Below the pieces are notes generated by a model. That model saw only the letters and a list, made by a program, of their open reading frames with translations. It was not told the origin of the DNA and did no database searches. A program made the translations under genes and the position numbers. From Myxococcales bacterium (GTDB taxonomy: Bacteria; Myxococcota; Bradymonadia; UBA7976; UBA1532), in the NCBI GenBank assembly GCA_020430675.1, contig JAGQJJ010000140.1, positions 1 through 8,169 on the forward strand: DNA of 8,169 nt, in the 5' to 3' direction. This document shows, piece after piece, positions 1 through 6,258 of the stretch. Numbering within the stretch: the first letter of the stretch is position 1; each line of letters begins with the position of its first letter.

Positions 1-164
1 TTGTCGTCGTCGCAGACCTGCAGCCCCTCGGTGCCGCCCGGACACGGGCAGCGATCGACCTCCCCGGGCGTGCACTTCCCACCGCCGCCGCCCCCCGACG
101 TGTCAAAACACGCGGCGGTCGCCAGCCCGGCCAGCAAGCACAACAGGCGATACGTGGCCCTCAT
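1..164 (-). CDS. Cys-rich lipoprotein, N-terminal part only (cut by the left edge)
   Basis: Read leftward from the ATG at 164-162, this gives 54 complete codons and stays open to the window edge. The start is supported by a strong Shine-Dalgarno stretch (GAGGAGGAG, 177-169) four bases upstream. The product starts with a short basic end and a hydrophobic stretch that ends in LATAAC, so Cys19 is a likely lipidation site; Thr at -3 is not ideal for a lipobox. A run of five glycines follows, then a Cys-rich segment: CTPGEVDRCPCPGGTEGLQV and a further Cys. This CxCxxGxxGxQxC-like spacing resembles a short Cys-rich repeat common in secreted and lipid-anchored proteins of myxobacteria-like bacteria (family recollection, not searched). 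The function cannot be told from this fragment. It lies 87 bases downstream of the minus-strand gene at 695-252 and may be co-transcribed with it. A poor -10-like TAGGAT (198-193) could also give it its own start. Confidence 0.75.
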   Translation of the reverse strand, partial: MRATYRLLCLLAGLATAACFDTSGGGGGGKCTPGEVDRCPCPGGTEGLQVCDDD

Positions 165-251
165 CGGACTCCTCCTCAATAGAGCGTCGCGCATCCTACC
201 CGGACCCTGCCGACGATTGCACCCGCTCGCAGCGTGGCGTGGAGGCGATGA

Positions 252-695
252 TCAGGCGCTGACGGTCACGATGCGCTTCTGCGTCGCAAACGGGTCGACC
301 GCCAGAGGCGCGGGGCGGTGCTCGGGCGCGAGCACCACACAGCGATGGCGGTCGTCGGCGGGGTAGGGCACGACCGCGCCGCGAAGCTCGCCGCAGCGCG
401 GCTGGCCCCCGCGGGGATCGATGAACAGATTGTCGCGCTGCCGCAGCAGACCATCGACCCGCGACCTGGTCTTCGGATGCAGGCCGAGCTGGTCGATCTC
501 GTTGAAAAACGTGCGGAAGACCAGCCGGCGTCCATCGCGGCGGGTGATCAGCTCGGCGTAGTAGGGCGCCGGGGCCGAATCGCTGGCGAGTTGGGCGGTG
601 GCCACAAACTCCAGCTCGGCGTCGTGCAGGTCCACGTTCATGCCATCAGGCAGCCCATCGGCCGCCCAGTCGTCCGCCATCGCGGGATGCGACAT
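252..695 (-). CDS. Conserved-looking hypothetical protein, 147 aa
   Basis: I do not recognise this protein. The ATG at 695-693 is preceded by AGGAG (705-701) at a five-base distance, and the codons have the strong third-position G/C preference of the neighbouring genes. These two points favour it over the plus-strand frame overlapping the same bases. The product has no signal peptide or membrane segment, so it is probably cytoplasmic. The first third is acidic (MNVDLHDAELEFVATAQLAS). The middle carries a segment of alternating hydrophobic residues (YYAELITRRDGRRLVFRTFF) that could form a β-hairpin. A basic stretch and the motif FIDPRGGQPRCGELRGAVVP follow. The C-terminal third is rich in Pro, Arg and hydrophobic residues. 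A good promoter candidate sits just upstream (749-777). It is divergent from the GAF-like membrane protein gene, so shared control is possible but unproven. Confidence 0.75.
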   Translation of the reverse strand: MSHPAMADDWAADGLPDGMNVDLHDAELEFVATAQLASDSAPAPYYAELITRRDGRRLVFRTFFNEIDQLGLHPKTRSRVDGLLRQRDNLFIDPRGGQPRCGELRGAVVPYPADDRHRCVVLAPEHRPAPLAVDPFATQKRIVTVSA

Positions 696-748
696 CAGTT
701 CTCCTCTCGATGAGGCTTGGGGGTCAGGTGACGCCGCGCGTCGGGCGC

Positions 749-777
749 TGTATATGCGGCGTGTCGTACGAGGTAAA
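749..777 (-). promoter_or_regulatory. Candidate sigma-70-type promoter for the minus-strand gene at 695
   Basis: Read on the minus strand, TTTACC (777-772) and TATACA (754-749) are separated by exactly 17 bases; each matches the sigma-70 consensus at four of six positions. Transcription would start near 742 and leave a leader of about 47 bases before the ATG at 695. The spacing, the position and the local AT-rich character support it. The hexamers are only moderate matches and the sigma factors of this organism are unknown. Confidence 0.45.
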
Positions 778-784
778 GCTGAAA

Positions 785-812
785 TCGACGATCGGCGTTA
801 CCGTGATAAAAA
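785..812 (+). promoter_or_regulatory. Weak candidate promoter for the plus-strand gene at 862
   Basis: A run of A/T bases (806-815) stands out in this GC-rich DNA. TAAAAA (807-812), preceded by TG at 804-805, could act as an extended -10, with TCGACG (785-790) as a poor -35 at 16 bases. The start would fall near 819, about 43 bases before the ATG at 862. It shares the intergenic region with the divergent promoter for the minus gene. The assignment rests on position and composition more than on hexamer quality. Confidence 0.3.
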
Positions 813-861
813 ATTGAAGCCCTGGCGATGCTCCCAGCGCTGACCGGCGGAGAACACGACC

Positions 862-2309
862 ATGCCTGAGTCGACCGCGCGCCTCCGCGACCAGTGGTGG
901 CGGCCCCTGATCTTCGAGGGGCTGATCCCATTGGCCGTGGTCGGCGCCCTCGGCATGGTGGTGCAACCCGAAGACCGGGCGCTGGCCGGCATCGTACCGC
1001 ATCCCTACTCCGCGCTGGTCTTCTTCGCGGCGTTGCGGCATGGCTCGGCCGTCGCCGGCCCGCTCGGCCTGATCGCCGCCGTGGCCTACCTGCTGCTCGC
1101 GCTGCTCGATCAACCGTTGGCCGACATCTCGGTCGCTCCGCTGGCCTGGTCCGCCGTCGCGGTGGGCGCTTCGCTCATCGTCGATCGGCATCTGCGGCGC
1201 ATCACCGACCTCGAAGCCCGCTTTGTGCCCCGCCCTCCGACCACGGCCTCGCCCACCGGTACCCTGCGCACGCTGTATCGCTATGCGCGGCAGCTCAACG
1301 TGGTGGAAGAGACCGCCGTCTTCACCGGCTTGATCGCCGTGCTCGAAGACGCCCTGCCCGCCGAGCGGGTCACCATCTACGCCGTCGCCAAGAACGGCGA
1401 GCTGCGCCGCCGCTTCGGTCACGGCCCGCCCGCCTCACCGTTGCCCGTCGACGTCACCGAGCGCCTGCTCAACGACGGCGGCCTCTGGCGCGCGGTCTTG
1501 CGCAATGGCATGAGCGAGATGGCCGGCGCGGTGCGCGCGGGCGCCGACGGACCCGTCATCGCGCTGCTGGTCATCGACGGCGTCGCCGCCGACCGCCCGG
1601 TCGACGTGGTCGAACGCCTGCTCACCGTCTTTCTCGACTGGGCCTCGGCCAGCGTCGCCCAGGCCCGCCAGTTCGCCGCGCTGCCCGACGCCGGCCGGCA
1701 GCGGGTCGAGCGCATGGCCGAAGCCCGCGGCCGGAGCCCGACGCCGACGACACCGAGCGTGTCGCGACCCCGCTGGTGCTCGCCGATGCGCTCGCCGAGG
1801 CGCCCGCCGCCGATTTTCGCCCCCGGCCCCGCGCGCCCCGTCGCGGCGAAGCCGGCTCGCTCGTCGTGCCGGCCGCCCGCGCCGCCAACGACCTGGAGGC
1901 CCTGGGCCCCGGCGCGCTCCGTCAGGGCACCGCCTCGGGCCCGCCGCCCGAATTGCGCCCACCCCCGACCGGCGTCGGCCTGCTCGACCCCGAGGTCCGC
2001 CAGGCCGTCGAGCGCATGGCCTCGCTGCTCAACGCCAGCCGCCCCGCCGACGCCCCGCTCGAAGCCCCCACCGAAGACGACGAGCGCGAAGACCCTTTCC
2101 TCGGCGCCGAGCCAACCGATATGCAGGGCTTCGACACGCCCGCGATCGACCACGAGACCGTCGCCGCCGACGATCTGCCGCTGATGGGCCCCACCGCGTT
2201 TGGCGTGCGCCTCGCCGCCGAGGTCGGGCGAAGCGGAGTGCGCCGCAAATTCACCCGCCTGCTGGCCCAGCTCGGCGACCACCTCGAGCCGAAGGACACC
2301 AACGAGTAA
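862..2309 (+). CDS. Four-helix membrane protein with GAF-like domain; frame broken near 1720-1737
   Basis: The ATG at 862 follows GGAG (849-852) at nine bases. Residues 1-110 contain four hydrophobic segments (about 18-36, 44-60, 62-82 and 86-108) separated by short polar loops. Segments 2-3 include ALVFFAALRHGSAVAGPLGL. A basic stretch (DRHLRRITDLEARF) should sit on the cytoplasmic side. Residues about 135-275 look like a GAF-type sensor domain: a helix (LRTLYRYARQLNVVEETA), strands with VTIYAV and VIALLVIDGV, and a closing helix. From about 1737 the coding frame changes, because PEPDADDTERVATPLVLADA and everything to the TAA at 2307-2309 lie one frame back. The restored protein would be about 482 residues, ending in a long acidic, Pro/Ala-rich tail. 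The topology recalls the N-terminal half of PelD, the cyclic-di-GMP receptor of Pel polysaccharide export, but no GGDEF-like domain or Pel gene is visible. A membrane-bound sensor or scaffold is a reasonable guess. Confidence 0.7.
1720..1737 (+). other. Apparent -1 frameshift site in the GAF-like membrane protein gene
   Basis: Up to ERMAEARG the protein-like reading is in the frame of the ATG at 862. From PEPDADDTERV onward the sensible reading is in the frame whose codons start at positions divisible by three. The step equals the loss of one base somewhere in the GC-rich stretch around 1720-1737. Past this point the original frame continues to a stop at 2182-2184, but gives only Pro/Ser/Arg/Thr-rich sequence typical of out-of-phase GC-rich DNA. 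I see no heptameric slippery sequence that would suggest programmed shifting. No convincing ribosome binding site or start begins a second gene; the nearest in-phase candidate is a GTG at 1776. Confidence 0.7.
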
Positions 2310-2325
2310 CGAGACGCCGGGCGCG

Positions 2326-2362
2326 GCGCTCGACCTTTGGCCCCGGGGCGTCGGTCGATCGC
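2326..2362 (+). terminator. Possible terminator-like hairpin after the GAF-like gene (no T-tract)
   Basis: Seventeen bases after the TAA at 2309, TCGACC (2330-2335) can pair with GGTCGA (2353-2358). Three more pairs (2326-2328 with 2360-2362) extend the stem past one mismatch. The loop contains the 10-base palindrome GCCCCGGGGC (2340-2349). Alternatively GACGCC (2313-2318) can pair with GGCGTC (2347-2352). There is no run of T after the stem, so this is not a classic intrinsic terminator. The position suits a transcript end or RNA-stability element, but GC-rich DNA makes chance hairpins common. Confidence 0.3.
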
Positions 2363-2425
2363 GCTGCGCCCCGCGGATTGCTTCACCCGCCGACCAACCG
2401 GGCGCCCGATCGGGATTTCCCACTG

Positions 2426-2453
2426 GTGACGGCCACCCTCCTGCCGCTATATC
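2426..2453 (+). promoter_or_regulatory. Candidate promoter for the five-gene lipoprotein/barrel operon
   Basis: GTGACG (2426-2431) and TATATC (2448-2453) lie 16 bases apart, and each matches four of six sigma-70 consensus positions. TATATCAA is the most AT-rich spot in the gap between 2309 and 2608. Transcription from about 2460 would leave a leader of roughly 150 bases containing two hairpins (2535-2588). A perfect 10-base palindrome, CCCGATCGGG (2405-2414), lies just upstream of the -35 and could be an operator, although palindromes of this length are expected by chance in GC-rich DNA. Confidence 0.3.
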
Positions 2454-2534
2454 AATGCCCGGCTTGCCCGCCGCACCCGCCGCGCCTGGGGAGACGCGCC
2501 ACGCGCCTGTCACCCTGCCGAAGCGCAAAGGGGG

Positions 2535-2568
2535 GTTGCGTCGCGGCAAAAAGCCGTGATCATGCAAC
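2535..2568 (+). promoter_or_regulatory. Leader hairpin with A5 loop
   Basis: GTTGC (2535-2539) pairs with GCAAC (2564-2568). Inside it TCGCGGC (2541-2547) pairs with GCCGTGA (2553-2559), with one G-U pair, around a loop of five A (2548-2552). A small asymmetric internal loop separates the two helices. The hairpin ends 39 bases before the ATG at 2608. It has no T-tract behind it, so a role as leader structure, RNA-stability element or weak terminator is equally possible. Confidence 0.4.
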
Positions 2569-2571
2569 GCA

Positions 2572-2588
2572 CGCGGGTCGCCCCCGCG
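2572..2588 (+). promoter_or_regulatory. Second leader hairpin just upstream of the ribosome binding site
   Basis: CGCGGG (2572-2577) and CCCGCG (2583-2588) form a perfect six-pair G/C stem around a five-base loop. It starts four bases after the A5-loop hairpin and ends nine bases before the AGGAG (2598-2602) of the lipoprotein gene at 2608. Such placement could influence ribosome access, but I see no match to a known riboswitch. Confidence 0.35.
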
Positions 2589-2607
2589 GAACGGTTCAGG
2601 AGACCCC

Positions 2608-3507
2608 ATGCGCGTTTTCCGCACCTTCGTGATGCTCTCGATCCTGGCCTTGATGGCCCACGGCTGCACGCGCGGCGGCGGCGACCCGGCTGACGGCGAT
2701 ATGGGCGTCGGCGGCGAGGGCGAGGGAGAAGGCGAGGGCGAAGGCGAAGGCGAGGGAGAAGGCGAGGGCGAAGTGCCGCCCGGCTTCTGCCCCGAGATGA
2801 TCACCTTCATCGGCCAGGTCACCGGCCCCGGCTCCGACGTGCCCAACGGCGGCGACGCCGTCTTCGAGCCCTACGACGCCGGCTACGACGCCGGCATCGG
2901 CGCCGTGCTCGCCGCCATCCCCGCCGGCCGCGACCCGCTCGACCTCGACCCGCCGCTGATGGTCACCGGCGCCACCGTCATCGCCACCAACTTCTTCACC
3001 GACCGCTTTGACGTGCCGCCCAACCAGTCGCGCTTCTGGGTTGCCGACGCCAACGGCGCCATCGAGGTCTACCTCGACTTCAACGACCGCGAGATCATCC
3101 CGCCCTTCGAGATTCGGGTGGGCCACAAGGTCAGCTTCGAGGTCACCCAGATCGGCCGCTACTTCGACAAGGGCCAGATTCTGCGCACCACGGCGTGGCA
3201 GCTTGACAGCGTCGACAACCCGGTCTTTGTCGACGACACCAACGGCCCGTACACCATCGACCAGATCGGCCAGGTGGTGCGCGTCACCGGCCTGCTCGGC
3301 GGCAACCCCTCGGGCTGCGGCGGCGACTCGCAGTGCTGGGACCTGGTCCGCTTCGGCGCCGAAGACGACGTCATCGGCATCTTCCGTAGCGAGAGCATGT
3401 TCGTCGAGACCGGCCTCTGCGTGACCTTCGTCGGCCCGCTGGGGTGGTTCCAGCAATCGGCGCAGTTCGACACGATCAACTTCGACTGGGTGCGGGTCTA
3501 CGACTGA
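2608..3507 (+). CDS. Lipoprotein with (Gly-Glu)10 linker and tandem OB-fold-like domains, 299 aa
   Basis: The ATG at 2608 follows AGGAG (2598-2602) at five bases. Residues 1-19 are a lipoprotein signal peptide (basic MRVFR, hydrophobic core, then LMAHGC), giving Cys20 as the lipidated residue. An acidic linker with ten Gly-Glu repeats (residues 36-55) probably spaces the folded part away from the membrane. Residues about 117-215 look like an OB fold: a β-strand with MVTGATVIATNFF, then FWVADANGAIEVYLDF, then VGHKVSFEVTQIGRYFDKGQ. Residues about 228-299 look like a second, shorter one (IGQVVRVTGLL, then ETGLCVTFVGPLG) with a CGGDSQC insert that could form a disulfide. OB folds bind nucleic acid, sugar or protein; the ligand here is unknown. 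It is the first gene of the compact operon. The fold assignment rests on strand pattern alone. Confidence 0.85.
   Translation: MRVFRTFVMLSILALMAHGCTRGGGDPADGDMGVGGEGEGEGEGEGEGEGEGEGEVPPGFCPEMITFIGQVTGPGSDVPNGGDAVFEPYDAGYDAGIGAVLAAIPAGRDPLDLDPPLMVTGATVIATNFFTDRFDVPPNQSRFWVADANGAIEVYLDFNDREIIPPFEIRVGHKVSFEVTQIGRYFDKGQILRTTAWQLDSVDNPVFVDDTNGPYTIDQIGQVVRVTGLLGGNPSGCGGDSQCWDLVRFGAEDDVIGIFRSESMFVETGLCVTFVGPLGWFQQSAQFDTINFDWVRVYD
2713..2772 (+). repeat. Ten GGNGAR hexamers encoding (Gly-Glu)10, with an internal 30-base duplication
   Basis: Ten consecutive six-base units of the form GGC/A-GAG/A encode ten Gly-Glu dipeptides. The tract is two 30-base halves (2713-2742 and 2743-2772) that differ only in the first Glu codon (GAG against GAA); the remaining 24 bases, including the rare GGA GAA unit, are identical. 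This points to a recent duplication on top of the hexamer repeat. Because the unit is two codons, gain or loss of units changes linker length but keeps the frame. Confidence 0.95.
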
Positions 3508-3530
3508 CCGGCCCGGCGCGGGAGCGGATG

Positions 3531-4571
3531 ATGGCGCGGCGAGCGTGCATGGCGGCGCTGATGGCCCTGGTGGCGGTCGGCTGCGCCGATGATCTGCGCA
3601 AGGCGCCCTCCGATGACGGCCGCTACGACGTGCCCCCCGAGCAGCGCGAGGTCGAAGAGCCGGTGCACTTCGTCCAGCGCACCCCCGGCGTCGCCTACAA
3701 CCTGCCGCGCCCCGGCCAGCCCGGCATCGCCGACCTGATCGCGCTGCTGCCCGACCGCGTGCTCGAAGCCGACGAAGCCGACACCTTCATGGCGCCCGGC
3801 GAAGACCTGCAATGCAATAACGGCAAGGTCACCGAGCTCGACGGCCTGCCGATGACGCTCGAAGCAATCGTCACGCTGCACCCGCGGCAGTACCTCAAGG
3901 TGCCCATCTGCGATCAGGACGAGCGCAACTACGGCGCCTACACCATCGAAGACGACACCGGCGGCATCGTGGTGCTGCGCAACAGCCGCGTCGCTTGGTT
4001 CACCGCCGGCGACCGCGTGCGCCTCACCGTGCGCGGCCTGATGTACACGTTCCGCAGCCCAACCACCCGCGTCGTGCTCGTCGCCGACGTCGAGCGGCTT
4101 GACCCGCCCTCGGCCGACGCCGCCCACACCGTGCTCTACGACCGCCTCACCGCGCCGTTCGATATCGATGACATCACCGAGATTCGCCGCGTCGAAGGCG
4201 TCATCATCCAATCCCCGACCAACGCCAACTTCGGCACGATGCGCGTGGCCAGCAAGGCCATCCCCGACGTCGAAGACGATGGCAGCGCCGACCCGGTCTG
4301 CACCGCCAACTGCCGCGGCCGCTGCCGGCCGCTCTGCGGCGACATCTGCGAGGGCCGCGTCTGCCCGGCCGTCTGCGCCGGCGGCGTCCCATTCGAAGCA
4401 GACGCCCTGCCGGTCTGCTGGTCGATCAACATCGACGCCGAGCTGGGTCGCCGGGGCTTCTCGCCCCCCGAAGGCGCCCGCGTCGCCGTCACCGGACCCG
4501 TCTTCGAGAGTTTCGACATGGAGATGTGGGTGCAACGCCTGGGGCAGATCGAGGTACTCGATGGGAATTGA
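3531..4571 (+). CDS. Lipoprotein with OB-fold-like domains and a seven-cysteine cluster, 346 aa
   Basis: There are two adjacent ATG codons, at 3528 and 3531. I choose 3531 because GGAG (3521-3524) is then six bases away; 3528 would add one Met. The gene begins 23 bases after the previous stop. The signal peptide MARRACMAALMALVAVGC makes Cys18 the likely lipid site. Residues about 105-185 form a probable OB-like β-barrel (MTLEAIVTLHPRQYLKV, YTIEDDTGGIVVL, AGDRVRLTVRGLMYTF). A second one starts at about 215 (RRVEGVIIQSP) and finishes with GARVAVTGPV and LGQIEVLD. Between its halves lies a cluster of seven Cys at residues 257, 261, 265, 269, 273, 278 and 282, spaced four, four, four, four, five, four. 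This could be a disulfide-bonded loop or a metal site. The layout mirrors the preceding lipoprotein, and I suspect distant paralogy. Function unknown. Confidence 0.85.
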   Translation: MARRACMAALMALVAVGCADDLRKAPSDDGRYDVPPEQREVEEPVHFVQRTPGVAYNLPRPGQPGIADLIALLPDRVLEADEADTFMAPGEDLQCNNGKVTELDGLPMTLEAIVTLHPRQYLKVPICDQDERNYGAYTIEDDTGGIVVLRNSRVAWFTAGDRVRLTVRGLMYTFRSPTTRVVLVADVERLDPPSADAAHTVLYDRLTAPFDIDDITEIRRVEGVIIQSPTNANFGTMRVASKAIPDVEDDGSADPVCTANCRGRCRPLCGDICEGRVCPAVCAGGVPFEADALPVCWSINIDAELGRRGFSPPEGARVAVTGPVFESFDMEMWVQRLGQIEVLDGN

Positions 4572-6258
4572 GCGATTGCGACTGGGCATCTGCGCCCTCG
4601 TGTTGAGCCTGCCGCTCGCCGCCTTGGCCCAGCAGGCCGAGTCCGAGGACGTGCTCATCGAAGAGGGCGACGAGAACACCCGCGACCAGGCGGCCGCGGT
4701 TGAAGACGGCCAGGCGTTTGTCGAAGAAGCGCAAGAGGTCGTCGGCGACGAAAACCTCGCCGACGACAACGAGGTCGGCGGCCTGTTCCTGTCGGTGCGC
4801 GCCTCGACGGCGATCTACGCCACCGAGAACCGCGACTATCGGCCGCTCGACGAGTCCTCGTACCAGTCGATCATCGACAGCGACGACCGCCGCGACTTCG
4901 GCCACTCCGACATCACCGGCACGCTGAGCTACCGCCCGCTGAGCGACGTCACCTTCGACCTGCAGCTCAAATACGACGCCATCTGGAAGGACGACCAGCT
5001 CGGCCGCACCGCCGGCTCCACGGGCGACCTCAACGTCTACCGCCTCGCCGCCGAATATGCCTTCGTCGACCTGCCCGAGTTCCGCGCCAGCGTGCGCCTC
5101 GGCCGCCAGCCCTTCTCGATCGGCGGCGTGCCCAACGACTACATGTTGCGTGGCACCCTCGACGCCATCACCGCCGAGCTCGACTTCCGCCAGTTCGGCC
5201 GACTGCGGGTGCTGGCCATCGACTTCTTCGGCGGCAACGACCTGCCCCAGAACGGCTACCAGTTCTACCGCGACGGCCGGCAGACCATCTTCGGCCAGCG
5301 CGGCGAGACCAATACCCTGCGCAGCGGGGTCATCTACGAGCTCGACGACGCCGCGCTGCCCGAGGTGCCCATCGAAGCGCGCGCCTATTACTTCTACGCC
5401 CAGATCGGCGGCGGCCCCATCGAGTCATCTGGCTCCGACCTCACCTACGGCGGCACGCTCGGCAACTACTCCGACCGCGACTACCAGCACATGCTTGGCC
5501 TGCGCGCCGCCTACGTGCGCGACTTCGAGGGCGGCGGCGGCGTGCGCGTCTTCGCCGAGCTCGCCCACTCCGAAGGCATCGACCGCAAGGACCACGTCGC
5601 CCGCGACGTCGACACCTTCGGCAACGCCTACGGCGGCGGCGCCACCCTTGAGCTGCCCATCAGCGACGGCGTCACCTTCCTCGCCGCCGCCGACTTCTAC
5701 CATTTCGACGGCGCCCGCTACGCCAGTGACGGCCTCGAATTCGAGCGCGGCTTTGTCAGCTTCAAAGGCGACCGCATCGGCGGCCTCGCCATCGGCCGCC
5801 TCTCCGCGTGGCGCCCGTCCTCCTACGTCGACGCCAGCGGCGTCGAGCACGCCCCGCACGACCTCAGCCGCAGCGGCGGCACGCAGTTTGGCCACGCCGG
5901 CCTCGGCTTCGACGTCTTCGGCACGCGGCTCTCGGTCGACTACTGGATGTTCACCGACACCGGCGACACCTTCCTCAACGTCAGCACCCTCGACGAGATC
6001 GACGAACCGCCCTTCGGCTACAGCCGCGAAGAGTTCGCCGCCCAGGCCCGGCTGGGCAAAGCGCTCGGCCAGGAGTTTGATATCGAGCTGCGGCGCCAGT
6101 TCAACGAGATCTTCGCCCTGTACACCGGCTACGGCCTCTTCATGCCCGGCGAGTTCTACAAGATCCCGGTCAGCAAGGTCGCCGGCGTGCAAGAGACCGC
6201 GCTCGGCGGCCAGGAGGACTTCTGGGTCTTTGTCTTCGGCAGCGAGGTCACCTTCTGA
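4561..6258 (+). CDS. Outer-membrane β-barrel (porin-like) protein, 565 aa
   Basis: The frame is open well upstream of 4561, but the real start is the ATG at 4561. GAGG (4551-4554) lies six bases before it, and it opens a signal peptide (MGIERLRLGICALVLSLPLA, then ALA-QQ) with cleavage after residue 23. It overlaps the preceding gene by 11 bases. After cleavage comes a very acidic stretch of about 50 residues (EEGDENTRDQ and similar), then a long chain of amphipathic β-strands with aromatic residues at strand ends (FDLQLKYDAIWKDD, FRASVRLGRQPFSIGG, VRVFAELAHSEGI, TRLSVDYWMFTDTGDTF). The chain ends WVFVFGSEVTF, with the terminal Phe of an outer-membrane insertion signal. The R-G-R-Q-P-F segment resembles large porin-type barrels such as alginate-export-like proteins, but I cannot name a family or a substrate. 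It is the only barrel in the operon, flanked on both sides by lipoproteins. Confidence 0.85.
   Translation: MGIERLRLGICALVLSLPLAALAQQAESEDVLIEEGDENTRDQAAAVEDGQAFVEEAQEVVGDENLADDNEVGGLFLSVRASTAIYATENRDYRPLDESSYQSIIDSDDRRDFGHSDITGTLSYRPLSDVTFDLQLKYDAIWKDDQLGRTAGSTGDLNVYRLAAEYAFVDLPEFRASVRLGRQPFSIGGVPNDYMLRGTLDAITAELDFRQFGRLRVLAIDFFGGNDLPQNGYQFYRDGRQTIFGQRGETNTLRSGVIYELDDAALPEVPIEARAYYFYAQIGGGPIESSGSDLTYGGTLGNYSDRDYQHMLGLRAAYVRDFEGGGGVRVFAELAHSEGIDRKDHVARDVDTFGNAYGGGATLELPISDGVTFLAAADFYHFDGARYASDGLEFERGFVSFKGDRIGGLAIGRLSAWRPSSYVDASGVEHAPHDLSRSGGTQFGHAGLGFDVFGTRLSVDYWMFTDTGDTFLNVSTLDEIDEPPFGYSREEFAAQARLGKALGQEFDIELRRQFNEIFALYTGYGLFMPGEFYKIPVSKVAGVQETALGGQEDFWVFVFGSEVTF

Noticed and set aside
318..713. 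Plus-strand open frame of 131 codons opposite the minus gene at 695-252
   Set aside because: The minus frame has a clear ribosome binding site, a sensible start and a promoter; the plus frame lacks a ribosome binding site and reads as a complement shadow.
1720..1740. Programmed ribosomal frameshift
   Set aside because: No slippery heptamer is seen at the junction, so a deletion or sequencing error is simpler.
1741..2184. Continuation of the 862 frame after the shift
   Set aside because: Its composition is Pro/Ser/Arg/Thr-rich and typical of out-of-phase GC-rich DNA; the other frame has protein-like sequence and normal third-position bias.
2713..2772. Gly-Glu repeat as a CRISPR-like array
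   Set aside because: Units are contiguous hexamers in a reading frame, with no spacers.
1419..2846. Long minus-strand open frame with a Ser-Pro repeat near its start
   Set aside because: The Ser-Pro repeat is only the complement of the Gly-Glu tract; the frame spans two plus-strand genes and has no convincing start signal.
4099..4560. Upstream extension of the barrel gene frame
   Set aside because: The extension overlaps the Cys-cluster lipoprotein gene, is low complexity, and hides the signal peptide that starts at 4561.
3498..4769. Minus-strand open frame of over 400 codons across the lipoprotein and barrel genes
   Set aside because: Antisense frames stay open by chance in GC-rich coding DNA; there is no ribosome binding site, and the plus strand has signal peptides and domain patterns.
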